Source of the DNA: CAVQOB01 sp963714325
GTDB taxonomy: Bacteria; Pseudomonadota; Alphaproteobacteria; Rhizobiales; Hyphomicrobiaceae
Direction: 5' to 3'
Assembly (NCBI GenBank): GCA_963714325.1
Contig: CAVQOB010000002.1
Span: 15,639-79,638 of the forward strand
DNA length: 64,000 nucleotides
Program-made: the position numbers and the translations under genes
The notes under the pieces: model-generated
The model's input: only the letters and a program-made list of their open reading frames with translations
Told to the model about the DNA's origin: nothing
Databases searched by the model: none
In this document: piece by piece, positions 46,822 through 56,484 of the stretch
How the letters are laid out: the number at the start of each line of letters is the position of its first letter
Position numbering within the stretch: position 1 is the first letter of the stretch

Positions 46822-48894
46822 TTAAGTATCTGAAAACATTGAGATCTGATTTTCGGAGTCGATCCGACACGGGCGACCTTTTCGTTTCAGTGCGGCGGCG
46901 ACCGGCTCGGCTTCGAGATCGGCAGCACGGATTTGATGCGGCGCGTCAGGAATGATCTGCTCGCTCTTGAGGACGCCGGCCTTGATGAGTTTGCGAATTT
47001 GATGATGGCTGACGCCGAGTTTGGCCGCCGCATCGCGCATCGTCAGCCACTCGCCGTCCTTTTCGGCGGAGCGGTAGCCGTGTATGTCGCGTACGCGGCG
47101 GATGTCACCGACACGGCGTGCCGTCCAAGTCTTGTTCTGGCCGGTCGGTATGCCCATACGGTTCAAGGATGCAGCGATGTCCTGATCGGACCAGCGACCC
47201 GCCATACTGCGCATGATTGCAATCGCCTCGTCTGCAGTGTGGCAGCCGTGTTCGCCGGTTTTGGGCTTGCGGATGCGCAGCTCGGAATGCTGGCCACCCT
47301 TCCAGTGAACCACGAGAACGATCTCGCCAGCCGCCGCATCGAAGTCGGCGACGATCTCGTTAATCAGGGAGCGCACAAGGCGCTGGCGCGTTCGCATAGT
47401 CGTCCTCGGCGCCTTCCAAGCTGCTGAGAGATCATCTGCCAATCCTGAGAAGTCGGGACGTGCTTCGCCGACCTCAGGTGGTTGCTGACCGTCGAGCCGC
47501 TTCCGGCATGCCTCGACGCGCCGCAATGCGGTCTCCCACGCTTTCTCCAACTGCGCGGCGATCAGCCGATTATCGGGATCGCAAGCGGCATAGCGACGCT
47601 CGGCAAGCGACGCATCGTATTGGGCTTGGTTCAGCTCCAGCTCGGCGATGCGTCGCCGGTCCTTGTCTTCATCTCTCAGCATTCGCTCGGCCTCCACGGC
47701 TGCCTCGATCGCCATCGGTGCCACAGCACACAGCATCTCGGCTGCGATTGTCGCGTCGATGCGTTTGCCACCGAAGCTCATGCAATACCGCAACCCTAAT
47801 TGCAGATTCGACTTGTCGCACCTGTAAACCGGGCGGGGGTAGCGACCGGTGTAGGTAACGCTGAGCCGACGGCCACAGCGCGCACAGCAGATTAAACCAG
47901 CCAGCAGTGCGCGCCCGCCACGACCGGACTTCGCGTCGCCAACTCGGCCATAGGCGTTGCCAGCAAGCACGACCTGATTGCGCTCGTACGCCGCCCAGTC
48001 GAGATACCCCTCGTGATGATCCTTGATGAACACCTCCCATGTGTCCATCGGCTTGAGATGGCCGTAGCTCTTGCGTGCCCGGCCGTCGACAATCGCGGTA
48101 CGCTTTTCGCTCTTTCCGTATGCGTAAACGCCGGCATAGAAAGGGTTCTTGAGAATCCCGATGACGTTGCGATATCTGATCGGCCGCCAATCAACTGACG
48201 TCAATGTTCTGCCGTCGGTGGGATAGGGAAAGTGGATATTCTGCGATGCCATCCACAGCAGCACCTGTCGGGCGCTGCCAAGCTCGAGAAACTTCTGGAA
48301 AACGAGCCTGATCACTTCTTGCAGCCGCCGATCCGGATCGAGGCCCAGCCCGATGTGTCTGTCCCAAATATAGCCGATCGGCGCGGAGATCCTTAACTCG
48401 CCGCGCTTCGCCTTCGAGCGCGCAGCTTCGTACATCCGCGATCGAATGATCCCCAACTCGAACTCGCTGATGCTGCCCTTCATGCCGAGCAGCAAGCGAT
48501 CATTCGGCCGGCACGGATCGTATACGCCGTCGAGATCGATGACACGGGCCTCGACCAGTCCGCACAGTTCGAGCAGGTGGTGCCAGTCGCGGCCGTTGCG
48601 CGCGAGGCGGGATGCATCGAGACAGAGCACCGCGCCGACTTGGCCCGCGCACAAAGCAGCCACCAGGCGTTCAAAGCCGGGCCGCTCGGAGGTGCCGCTG
48701 GCCGTGCGGCCGAGATCGTCGTCGATAACTTCGACGTTGGCGAAGCCGCGACGACGAGCGACCTCGACAAGGTCGTATTGCCGCCGTTGGCTTTCGAGGT
48801 TCAGTTGCACCTGCTGCGGCGTCGACTGCCGGACGTAGACGATTGCCTTGCGTTGCACCACGCTTGTCGGAAGAACCAAATCATTATTGGTCAT
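46822..48894 (-). CDS. large serine recombinase
   Basis: A 690-residue recombinase. The N-terminal resolvase domain holds the catalytic serine in IVYVRQSTPQQ, ASRLARNGRDWHHL (the conserved SRxxR arginines) and GSISEFELGIIRSRM. A recombinase domain and a zinc ribbon (CCARCGRRLSV with CDKSNLQLGLRYC) follow, then a coiled coil. The C-terminus adds a helix-turn-helix, MRDAAAKLGVSHHQIRKLIK. Its start overlaps the stop of the 71-residue gene, so they are translationally coupled. It is intact and presumably mobilises the element. Confidence 0.92.
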   Translation of the reverse strand: MTNNDLVLPTSVVQRKAIVYVRQSTPQQVQLNLESQRRQYDLVEVARRRGFANVEVIDDDLGRTASGTSERPGFERLVAALCAGQVGAVLCLDASRLARNGRDWHHLLELCGLVEARVIDLDGVYDPCRPNDRLLLGMKGSISEFELGIIRSRMYEAARSKAKRGELRISAPIGYIWDRHIGLGLDPDRRLQEVIRLVFQKFLELGSARQVLLWMASQNIHFPYPTDGRTLTSVDWRPIRYRNVIGILKNPFYAGVYAYGKSEKRTAIVDGRARKSYGHLKPMDTWEVFIKDHHEGYLDWAAYERNQVVLAGNAYGRVGDAKSGRGGRALLAGLICCARCGRRLSVTYTGRYPRPVYRCDKSNLQLGLRYCMSFGGKRIDATIAAEMLCAVAPMAIEAAVEAERMLRDEDKDRRRIAELELNQAQYDASLAERRYAACDPDNRLIAAQLEKAWETALRRVEACRKRLDGQQPPEVGEARPDFSGLADDLSAAWKAPRTTMRTRQRLVRSLINEIVADFDAAAGEIVLVVHWKGGQHSELRIRKPKTGEHGCHTADEAIAIMRSMAGRWSDQDIAASLNRMGIPTGQNKTWTARRVGDIRRVRDIHGYRSAEKDGEWLTMRDAAAKLGVSHHQIRKLIKAGVLKSEQIIPDAPHQIRAADLEAEPVAAALKRKGRPCRIDSENQISMFSDT

Positions 48895-49099
48895 CGCCTG
48901 CCTCCCGCACTATGAGGCCGCTCGCCTCGTGCATGAGTAGCGCCAGAGACCTGAGCACGGCCTGCCGCTCCAGCGGGGTCATTCCCTGTATCCGCATGTC
49001 GTCGAGAACGAGGTCGAGTTGGCGCGGCGCTTTCGACAGCGTGCGCTCCGACATTGGGGCAAGTTCCTTCCGTCGTGTGATCGGTACAAGCATTCCCAT
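48884..49099 (-). CDS. small protein of the serine-recombinase element
   Basis: A 71-residue helical protein starting MGMLVPITRRKELAPMSERT, with a basic N-terminus and MTPLERQAVLRSLALLMHEA. Its TAA lies inside the first codons of the recombinase gene. Small proteins of this kind regularly accompany such recombinases in Rhizobiales and may assist excision or control it; that function is inference. Confidence 0.65.
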   Translation of the reverse strand: MGMLVPITRRKELAPMSERTLSKAPRQLDLVLDDMRIQGMTPLERQAVLRSLALLMHEASGLIVREAGDDQ

Positions 49100-49325
49100 C
49101 TTTGGCCTCCTGCGTGACGGTGTTGCCGTCCGCAGAAACCAGCCGCGATTCGCACGCGACTAACAGCTCATGCATCGTCCGCAGGGCCGCAAGCGACACC
49201 TGCGGCGATCCGATTTTCAAACTGGCGCAAAAGATCGGATCTAACTTCCATGTCGCCACCATCGTGACGATACCCGGCTCAAGCTCAACATGCGCGATCT
49301 CCCCGGACGCGCGCCGCTCGATCAA
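48891..49325 (-). CDS. second small protein of the serine-recombinase element
   Basis: The N-terminal 75 residues (AHVELEPGIVTMVATWKLDP, VSLAALRTMHELLVACESRL) look like a genuine conserved protein. The remaining 70 residues run in another frame over the 71-residue gene and are Arg/Pro-rich, so either the genes overlap or a nearby stop was lost to an indel. The start is uncertain. Function unknown. Confidence 0.5.
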   Translation of the reverse strand: MIERRASGEIAHVELEPGIVTMVATWKLDPIFCASLKIGSPQVSLAALRTMHELLVACESRLVSADGNTVTQEAKDGNACTDHTTEGTCPNVGAHAVESAAPTRPRSRRHADTGNDPAGAAGRAQVSGATHARGERPHSAGGRR

Positions 49326-49414
49326 AATCCGCCGCGCGCTCCGCCCATACAGTGGATGCCAGCGATAATGGACGACGACAGTCTGCCCGATATGGGCAGA
49401 ATGACCCCGAGATT

Positions 49415-49639
49415 GTCATGGGAAGAAAGGCATGGCTGTTCGCTGGCTCCGATCGCGGCGGTGAGCGCGCCGCTGCGATGTACAGCCTCATCGTCAGCGC
49501 AAAAATGAACGATATCGATCCGCAGGCATGGCTCGCCGACGTGCTCGCCCGCATTGCGGGACATCCAGCGTCGCGCCTTGACGAACTATTGCCGTGGAAT
49601 TGGAAGGCCGCCAAAGTGGCCATCAGCCGGGCAGCTTGA
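49415..49639 (+). pseudogene. tnpC: IS66 transposase TnpC, 3' remnant
   Basis: VMGRKAWLFAGSDRGGERAA, MYSLIVSAKMNDIDPQAWL and DELLPWNWK are the C-terminal IS66 region that normally follows ENAIRPF. It is in the frame that continues the 5' part across the inserted element. Confidence 0.85.
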
Positions 49640-49641
49640 TC

Positions 49642-49881
49642 ATGGCCGGCATCCCCTTCGTCTTCACGATCGCGCGCGTTGCCGCAATGCTCGGCAAGGA
49701 CGAGGACTGGCTGTTTGAGCTCTCAATGGGATTGGATCCCGAGGACGGCTGCCTCTGGGTCCTCGACATCAACGACCGCGAAGTCCAGGCATTCACCGAA
49801 TACGGTATCGAGTGCCTGAAAGAGCTCATCGCCGACAAGCGCGCTGCTGGTACGGCCTCAAACCCGCGGCCAAAGTCGTAG
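49642..49881 (+). CDS. IS66-associated small protein
   Basis: A 79-residue protein 2 bases after the tnpC stop, beginning MAGIPFVFTIARVAAMLGKD and containing DPEDGCLWVLDINDREVQAF and IECLKELI. Proteins of this kind often follow IS66 tnpC in alphaproteobacteria. Function unknown. Confidence 0.75.
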   Translation: MAGIPFVFTIARVAAMLGKDEDWLFELSMGLDPEDGCLWVLDINDREVQAFTEYGIECLKELIADKRAAGTASNPRPKS

Positions 49882-49909
49882 CCCCCTGCGGTGTTCACCG
49901 GATGCTTAC

Positions 49910-50252
49910 GAGTTGCGGAAGCCCGCGTCGCACATTCGATCTGTGACGAGAGCATTTCTAGTTGTTTTTGCGAGGCACCATCGACAAGTGCCGACATTAG
50001 ACTTGGAATATCTAGCAGATGCTTTTCAAATTCACCAATGGGCACAGCATTTATATCAAAAAAGTCGTTTAGCCGCATCGCCATGAGTGCAATAAACTGT
50101 TCAATTTCGAATTGCCGCTTGGTGCCGCTAAAGCCGCGCCCAACAAACTCAGCTAGCCCTTGAGTGCAAGATGTTTGTTTGAGTTGGTCCATTAATCTGT
50201 CAGGTTGCGTCAACGAAATAACGCGTTGCTTATTAATCTCCAATTCTTTCAT
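49910..50252 (-). pseudogene. hypothetical protein truncated by IS66
   Basis: An AT-rich reading frame beginning MKELEINKQRVISLTQPDRL, with FVGRGFSGTKRQFEIEQFIA and MRLNDFFDINAVPIGEFEKH. It runs into the IS66 end at 49909, after which the frame is IS sequence. It is probably a helical cytosolic protein; no family was recognised. The low GC relative to its neighbours points to foreign origin. Confidence 0.55.
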
Positions 50253-50434
50253 AAAAAATAAACTGCGCGCGAAACTAAATAATAATAAACCAACTATATC
50301 ACAGAAAGGCATCCGGGGGGTTGCTTCCAACCCCCACGAATGCCACCTGCGAAAACCGGTTATAAAGCGCGCATGATCAATTCAGCTATGTTCGCCAATC
50401 GAGCTCTTCATCGTTTTGCCACTAGGCTCACTAG

Positions 50435-50460
50435 AAACCCCTTTCAACGGGGCTTTTTTA
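50435..50460 (+). terminator. possible intrinsic terminator
   Basis: AAACCCC, a 7-base loop, then GGGGC and TTTTTT. The stem is short, but the T-run is good on the + strand; a weaker one exists on the minus strand. No RNA gene was seen between 50331 and 50505. Confidence 0.4.
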
Positions 50461-50505
50461 CCTAGCGTACGGCTTGTGATCCGTCAAGATGTTGGCAATG
50501 ACAGG

Positions 50506-51530
50506 CTATGTTCTCTTGCGTAGTTCGTTCGCGAGCAGTTCTGGTTGGAGCTGCCTGCCCGGCTCCGGCACCACGACTTCATTCGCTGCTCCCGGCGCAC
50601 AGACGAACCGAAAATTCCCGTGCCCGACCCCCTCCGTCATGCGCAGCAGCAAGTCCTGCGCATGCCGCATCCGCGCCTCGCTCAAAAACACGAACACGAC
50701 CAGCACATGCGTGATCCCAAAGCGCTTCTTAAAGGCGTCGTGGCGGTAGAGGGTCAAGTAATCGCGGAAATGCGCAGCGATGGCGCTGCGGTCGATGGAT
50801 TTCGGATCGAGTGGTTCGCTGCCGGTATCGAATTCGAAGCAGGCGAAGGTGCGCAAGGTCTTGCCGCTGGTTGTGTCGGCCCAGCCAATGAGATTGTCGG
50901 GGAACTTCGGCGTCTTGGAACCCGGCAGCGGAATGGCAAACGGGCTCTTCGAGCGGCGCGTGTCGTCGGGGCAATGGGGATTGAGCAGGATATCCTTGTG
51001 CAAAACGGGTGAATGCCTCGGCGTCTGCTTGATGCCGAGTTCGATGAACGCCATCAATACGCGCGTCTCCATGATGGTGTGCGCGAAGTGACGATGGGTG
51101 GTGCGGCCGAACTGGGTGACCGGCCCGTGTTCGAGCAAGCCATGTTTCCGCAGGAGGTCGCGGCCGGCCTCGGTCAGCATGTAGTAGACGGGCAACGCGT
51201 AGTCGGCGCGTTCTTCGAAGTCGGGGTGCATAGCGTTTCAGATACCGCGTTGTCTCCGATGATTTGCCGCCGGGTGACGCCGGCTTGGCGCGCGCATCAT
51301 GAAAAATCTGCTTCAGTCGCGCCTTGACGTAGCCTTCGGAAAAGCCGCTGATTGACGCGATTGTAGGCGATGAGGTGCTTGGTATCGATCAGCGGATAGA
51401 GGTGGATCGGCAGGAAGAGATTGCGCACGTCGCTTTCGACGATGCTGATCGTCTGCCCTGACGGCTTGGCGACGAGACGGGAACGCTTTGGCTTGCGGCG
51501 TTGGTTGGCCACCCCTGCATCATACCGCAC
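50506..51530 (-). pseudogene. replication-relaxation family protein, frameshifted
   Basis: The N-terminal piece (51530-51297; MANQRRKPKR-like start, ISIVESDVRNLFLPIHLYPL) and the main piece from 51231 (RADYALPVYYMLTEAGRDLL, HRHFAHTIMETRVLMAFIEL, FRDYLTLYRHDAFKKRFGI, FVFLSEARMRHAQDLLLRM) resemble the winged-helix replication-relaxation proteins of plasmids and integrative elements. They are in different frames, joined by RYLKRYA around 51240. It starts 4 bases after the transfer-ATPase stop in the same direction. Confidence 0.6.
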
Positions 51531-51967
51531 GGATCACCACTCCGCCGGGCCGGTTGCCTGATTGTTACGTGGTGCCGACTTCGCGGGTGCTGGCGGTGTC
51601 TGAGCCGGAGATGCCGTCGACGGCCGATAGCGTTCGGCGTATTTCGCGCGCATGCGGTCGCGGACGATGGCAAACGCTTCGATCACTCATGCGCGGCATG
51701 GCCTCGATGCGACCAGGCGGCACCTGGAGCGACACCGCCGCCGGCTTCTGGCCTTTGACGAAGGTGGCGAACGATAATTTCGGCTGGTGGGCGATAAAGC
51801 CCGGGTCGCAGCGCATCTGACGTGCCAACTCGCGACTGTCTTCTTCGCCGGCGGCGAATTTCACTGACGTATTGGCGGAGAACGCACTCTTCAATGCGCC
51901 GGACAATTGATAAAGTCCCTGGTGGGCGAGCAGAAATCCGTAGCCGTATTTGCGCGCTTCGCGGAGC

Positions 51968-51975
51968 AGCATTTC
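51968..51975. repeat. 8-bp target-site duplication, left copy (ISL3 copy 2)
   Basis: AGCATTTC; identical to 53406-53413. Confidence 0.9.
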
Positions 51976-53405
51976 GCCTCCTCGCTATTCCGAGTGGGTT
52001 GAGCGGTCGGATGGCGGCTTGATCCTGATGGCAGAGCGTCGCTGACGGGGCGGGCGGCGGTCAAGGTCGCGCTCTTCAGCGCGCCCCACTTCCTTCAAGT
52101 GGGGCTTGGCCTTGAGGGCCGGCCGAACCGTTGGCACACTACGAGCCAGGATCGATCCTCAACCCCGGCTCCGACAATGCGCGACACACAGCTCCTGCAA
52201 CTGGCTCTCAGCATCAACTCGCCGTGGTTCGTCGCGGCGTCCAACTTCGACGCGGAGAAGAAGCGGCTCGACATCGAGGTCGACTTCAAGGCCGGCGCGC
52301 GTTTCTCCTGCCCTGACTGCAAAGGTGCGGATTGCCCGGTCCACGACACGACCAAGAAGACGTGGCGGCATCTCGACTTCTTCCAGCATCAGGCGTTCCT
52401 GCACGCGCGTACGCCGCGCATCAATTGTACCACGTGTGGCGTCAAGCAGATCGACGTGCCGTGGGCGCGCAAGGGCTCCGGCTTCTCGCTGCTGTTCGAG
52501 GCGCTGGCGATGACGCTGATCATGCACATGCCGGTCGCGGCCGCAGCACGCATTCTCGGCGAGCACGACACCAAGCTTTGGCGCGTCGTGCATCACTACG
52601 TCGAAGCAGCAGTCGACGAGATGGATCTCTCCGCTTTGCGGCGTGTCTGCATTGACGAAACCGCCGCAAAACGCGGGCACAACTACATCACGCTGTTCGT
52701 GGACATCGACGCGCGCAAGGTCGTCTACGTTGCGGAGGGGCGCGGCGCCAAGACCATTGAGCAGTTTGCGGATCATGTCGATGATCACAACGCCGATGCC
52801 TCGCGCATCAAGGAGGTTTGCATCGATATGAGCGGCGCCTATATCGCAGGCGTTACAGAAAACCTCACCGAGGCCGAGATCACCTTCGATCGCTTCCACG
52901 TCATGAAGCTGATCGGCGACGCCGTCGACAAGGTGCGCCGTATCGAGACGAAAAGCCGACCCGAACTGAAGGGCAGCCGCTATCTCTGGCTCAAGAACGA
53001 CGCGAACTTGTCAGCGGCGCAAAAGGCCGAGCGCGGATCGCTCGCCAAGGCCAATCTCAAAACGGGCCGCGCCTGGGCCATGCGCCTCGCCTTCCAGGAC
53101 ATCTACAAGGAACCGAGCCGCCGGTGGGCCGAGTTCATGTTCGACCGCTGGTGCTCATGGGCAAAGCGCTCGCGGCTCGAGCCGATGAAGCAGGTCGCGA
53201 CGACATTGATGCGCCATGCCGACGGCATTCTCGCGTGGTTCGACAGCCGCATCGCCAACGGCCTCATCGAGGGCATCAACTCACTTGTGCAAGCGGCCAA
53301 AGCGAAGGCGCGCGGCTACCGCACGCTGCGCAACCTCACGGCCGTAACCTACCTCGTCGCCGGAAAACTCCAGCTCAAGCTACCCACTTGAAACAGCGGG
53401 GAGCC
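51976..53405 (+). mobile_element. ISL3-family insertion sequence, copy 2
   Basis: A 1430-bp element with terminal inverted repeats (left GCCTCCTCGCTATTCCGAGT; right end complement GGCTCCCCGCTGTTTCAAGT) like copy 1, and perfect 8-bp duplications AGCATTTC at 51968-51975 and 53406-53413. Confidence 0.92.
52177..53391 (+). CDS. ISL3-family transposase, copy 2
   Basis: A 404-residue transposase, same layout as copy 1: MRDTQLLQLALSINSPW start, zinc motif CPDCKGADC, catalytic VCIDETAAKRGHNY, VCIDMSGAYIAGVTENL and IEGINSLVQAAKAKARGY, ending KLQLKLPT. It appears intact and may be active. Confidence 0.93.
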   Translation: MRDTQLLQLALSINSPWFVAASNFDAEKKRLDIEVDFKAGARFSCPDCKGADCPVHDTTKKTWRHLDFFQHQAFLHARTPRINCTTCGVKQIDVPWARKGSGFSLLFEALAMTLIMHMPVAAAARILGEHDTKLWRVVHHYVEAAVDEMDLSALRRVCIDETAAKRGHNYITLFVDIDARKVVYVAEGRGAKTIEQFADHVDDHNADASRIKEVCIDMSGAYIAGVTENLTEAEITFDRFHVMKLIGDAVDKVRRIETKSRPELKGSRYLWLKNDANLSAAQKAERGSLAKANLKTGRAWAMRLAFQDIYKEPSRRWAEFMFDRWCSWAKRSRLEPMKQVATTLMRHADGILAWFDSRIANGLIEGINSLVQAAKAKARGYRTLRNLTAVTYLVAGKLQLKLPT

Positions 53406-53413
53406 AGCATTTC
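53406..53413. repeat. 8-bp target-site duplication, right copy (ISL3 copy 2)
   Basis: AGCATTTC; removing the element and one copy restores the transfer-ATPase reading frame. Confidence 0.9.
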
Positions 53414-55099
53414 AGCGGTGTGATCGAAGTAGTCGGCGGCTTCGTCGACATAGACCCAGGTGCGCGTCCGCCTCTCCTTCGGCAGCATGGCGCGCTGCTG
53501 CGCATTCTGCGCCAGCATGGCGAGAAAGAACCGCCCCAAAATCTGCGTGCCGGTCTGCGACAGCATGGACTTCGAGGTCGAGATCAGGATAACTTTGCCG
53601 GCGAGTGTTTCCTCGAACAGGTTCAGCTTCGACACCGGGTTCGAGATGATGCGGGCGAACGCACCATTGGTCAGCACGCGATAAAGCCGTCTGCACGACC
53701 TGGCGCTTGGTTTCGTCGTATTGCTTCAGGTCGAACTCGTCGGCGAAGAAGCGGCGGGTGATGTCGTCGAGCGTGGCGATGCTCTCGGCATGCTGTTGAG
53801 CGCCGCCGGGCTGGCACAGTTCGATCAACGTCATCAGCGAGCTGTTCGGAATGGCGAGGCAGGCGCGGACGATGTAGTTGAACAAGGTGCTCTGCTTGCC
53901 GGTCAAATCCATGCCGAGCAGGGCGCCGAACAGATAATCATAGAGGCCGAGCGCGTTGTTGAGCAGGCGCTCGCGTTCGGCGAACGGCACGCCATCGAGA
54001 TCGCGGCCCATCGTAAATAAGGAGAGACAGGTGGGGAACTCGGCGTCTTCCGGATCGATCAGTACCAGCTTACCGTCGAGGGCGCCGCCGGGCGCGAACA
54101 CATCGAGACCGGCGATGGTGCGGATGAGATCGGTCTGGCTATCGATCACGACCACACTGGCGCGGCCGGCTTTCACCTCGTCGAGGTCTTGGGCAATCAG
54201 GAACTGGATCAGCTGCGTCTTGCCACTGCCAGTCCCGGCGCAAACGTGCGTGTGTTCGAGCCGCGCCTCGGGGCGGATGACGAACGGCAGCGGGTGTTGC
54301 GCGAAGGTGTGCAACGGCGTGCCGCCGAGATAGGCGTCGATCATGGCCGGCGGCGACAGACCGGAATCGGCCGGCGCTTTCAGTTTGTGCATCGCCTCGA
54401 AGCCCTGTTCGACGGTCAGGTTGGCGACCGCACAGACATTCTTGAAGAGCTGCATACGCGTCTTGAGATAGACGGCGGCGAGGGCGGGATCGTCCTCGGG
54501 CAAGAAGTCTTCGGTGAAGGTCAGCACTGATTTCGCGACAAAGTCGAATGGATCGGTCTGGTAGAAGGGAATGGTGAAGCCGTCGAATCCGGGTGGCAGA
54601 TCGTAGGCCTCGCGCGGCACGTGTGCATTGACGATGCCAAGGACGAGCTTGTGCAAGGACTCGCACAGAAATTCGAGGATGCGATCCTGCGCCAGGAGCT
54701 TGGCCTCGATGTCGATCAGCGTGTCCCGGAGGTCGTTTTCCGCAGCAAGCGGCAATGGCTTGCGCGGATCAAAGTCCGGCAGCGTGAGCAGGATATCATT
54801 CTCCATCAGGAGATAGAAGACGAGTTCATGCAGTTCATTGCGTGTCCGCTCCGGCAGCAGGCAGATGTGATCGGTGTCGATGACCAATCGTTCCATGACT
54901 TTCCCGGCGAGCACATTGATCGCCTCAGAGGACGTCAACAGCCCATCCTCATAGAGCTTGGCGACGCGGGCGTAGCGTGTGGCGAGGCTTTCGCCTGCAA
55001 TCGGATGCACCAAGCGGTGCGGTCGCTGAAAGAAGGTCGAGGCGGCGCGAATGCCGAAGTGGATGGCATCGCGGATCGGATGCGGCTCGACCTCGAACT

Positions 55100-55488
55100 T
55101 CATGTCGGCTCACCCTCGGCATGGCGTGAGGCCGGCTTGCCGCTGTGCGGCTTGCGCTCGCCGCGCTCTTTGATGGCGGTGCGGAACTTCGGTGGCAGCC
55201 CGAAGATGGCGCGCACCACGTTCGGTAATTGCCACCACAGCACGATGGCGATCAGCAGAAGAGCAGCATGGTCGGATCGCCGGAGAGGAGGCCGGCGACG
55301 GCCGAAATGATGAGCACGATCAGGAGCAGCGAAAAGAGCGCGCCAACCCAAGCCTTGATCGTAACGGCGCCGTCGTAGATTTCGGTCGAGCGCTTGAACA
55401 TCCGGGAGGCGAGCGGCATGACGCGGGCGCGATCGAGCGCTTTAGCGATGGCGAGTATCTTCGGGGTCGAGAGATAGTGCGGTTTCAA
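55100..55488 (-). pseudogene. small membrane protein of the transfer cluster, frameshifted
   Basis: MKPHYLSTPKILAIAKALDR begins the 5' piece, which has a hydrophobic helix (VGALFSLLLIVLIISAVAGL). Near 55260 the frame changes to LLIAIVLWWQLPNVVRAIFG and a basic tail ending EGEPT. The stop overlaps the start of the transfer ATPase (ATGA). Two membrane helices are expected. Function unknown; it is probably an accessory conjugation protein. Confidence 0.55.
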
Positions 55489-56011
55489 GAGCAGCGATCG
55501 CTTGTTTCTGGCGATACAGCATCAGGTTGAGGTAGCCGAGGCGGTGGTAGTACATGGCGCGCGGCGCGATGCTACAGGCTTTCTCCATGATCCGGATCGC
55601 CCGCATCGGCTCGGTCTTACTGCGGCAGGTGGCCTCGTAGTAGAGCAGGAAGGCTTCGAGATCGCTGATCGACCAGGGCAGATCGTCGCCTTGTCGACCG
55701 CCACAGGGCGATGGCATCGGGATCGAATTTGCGCGCTTCACGCAATTGCGCGGCGGCGAGGGAGACGGTTGGCAAGAACACAGCGCCAGCAAACGGTTCG
55801 CGTTTGATCAGCGGAACCTGTTGCCGAGCTCGTCGATGTACGACATGGCGATGCGCATGGCGCGCTGTGCCCGCAGCGTGTCGCGCACGGCGCCGGGCGG
55901 CTCGGGCGGCGTTGGAAACAGCGTGACGCCACGGCGGTAGAGAAAAGCCAGCGTCGCAGCAACGGCAACAGATCCCAAAAATAACAGGATAAGCATCGCA
56001 CGATCCCTCAT
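55442..56011 (-). pseudogene. membrane-anchored TPR-like protein, frameshifted
   Basis: The 5' piece starts with a membrane anchor (AMLILLFLGSVAVAATLAFLY) and RRGVTLFPTPPEP. Later pieces in other frames are KREPFAGAVFLPTVSLAAAQ, LREARKFDPDAIALWR and a TPR pair, MRAIRIMEKACSIAPRAMYY and QKQAIAALETALSLDPED. At least two frame changes are needed. It overlaps the next gene in the same direction. Confidence 0.5.
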
Positions 56012-56187
56012 CCTCGGAGCTGTCATTCCAGCCGAACGCCAGCGCCGGCGTCAAGGAACAGCAGCTTTAAGAATGAACGCACCTTGACCCCAAGCGCGTT
56101 CGGCTAGGGTTGGGGGGAGGAAGCTGGTCCCCTCCTGAAACGTGAGAGGCATGGTAGAATGAGGTAATAAACTTAAACATTTCTTTC

Positions 56188-56484
56188 ATGAGCATCGAAA
56201 ATGGCGGTTTAGCACCACACTATAGTTTTACCGGAATTGAGCAGTTGCAACGCGATATTTCAGAGGCGAGCGATGAATTGAAACAACATGTCGACGCACG
56301 CGAATGGGTGCGGGCCTACCGGACCTTGCAAACGATGAAAAACATGGCGGCCCATGGGCACCCAATGGCGCCCGGAAAAGAGCAAGTGCGTCAAGCTGTG
56401 CGCGCGAGCGAAGGATATTTTTTTATTCTGTCGAGGCTGAGCAAGCTAGAACTGGGCGAAAGCTTGACTTCTAGTAGTAGCTAA
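56188..56484 (+). CDS. hypothetical helical protein
   Basis: A 98-residue soluble protein, MSIENGGLAPHYSFTGIEQL, then amphipathic helices (REWVRAYRTLQTMKNMAA-like, KEQVRQAVRASEGYFFILSR) and a Ser-rich tail. It is encoded opposite the Ppx-TIR gene and overlaps its 3' end by about 40 bases. No family recognised. AT-rich upstream region. Confidence 0.5.
   Translation: MSIENGGLAPHYSFTGIEQLQRDISEASDELKQHVDAREWVRAYRTLQTMKNMAAHGHPMAPGKEQVRQAVRASEGYFFILSRLSKLELGESLTSSSS

Larger units (their letters stand above)
46795..49417 (-). mobile_element. serine-recombinase mobile element inserted in IS66 tnpC
   Basis: About 2.6 kb bounded by the two halves of tnpC. The left junction reads TTTGTAATG (46789-46797) and the right one TTGTCATGG (49413-49421), sharing TTGT and ATG around one differing base, as expected for attL/attR of a serine integrase with a very short core. 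Removing it gives RPFVMGRKAWLFAG in frame. It holds the large recombinase and two small overlapping genes, all on the minus strand. Boundaries are good to about 5 bases. Confidence 0.78.
44825..49909 (+). mobile_element. IS66-family element (interrupted by a serine-recombinase element)
   Basis: The left end GTAAGCGCGCAATC at 44825 and the right end, complement GTAAGCATCCGGTG ending at 49909, share the GTAAGC terminus. Gene content is tnpB, tnpC (split and frameshifted) and a small downstream gene. No tnpA is seen in the 80 bases before tnpB. The 8 bases flanking each end (ACAGCGCC and GAGTTGCG) do not match, so no target duplication is present, suggesting a rearranged element. Confidence 0.75.
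51534..55103 (-). pseudogene. VirD4/TraD-like DNA-transfer ATPase, split by ISL3 and frameshifted
   Basis: About 710 residues when rebuilt. The N-terminal region is MKFEVEPHPIRDAIHFGIRA; Walker A is CAGTGSGKTQLIQFLIAQD; Walker B is TWVYVDEAADYFDHTAEM. The IS at 51976-53405 cuts within EML, and removing it with one AGCATTTC copy gives AEMLLREARKYGYGFLLAHQ. Other breaks are near 53688 (an extra A, restoring VVQRLYRVLTNGAFARI) and near 51680, after which EAFAIVRDRMRAKYAERY leads to the stop. It would couple DNA to a conjugation pore, but no type IV secretion genes are in the window. Confidence 0.75.

Noticed and set aside
49910..50505. Possible tRNA gene acting as island attachment site
   Set aside because: No cloverleaf or T-arm consensus could be found by reading; only a short terminator-like hairpin is present.
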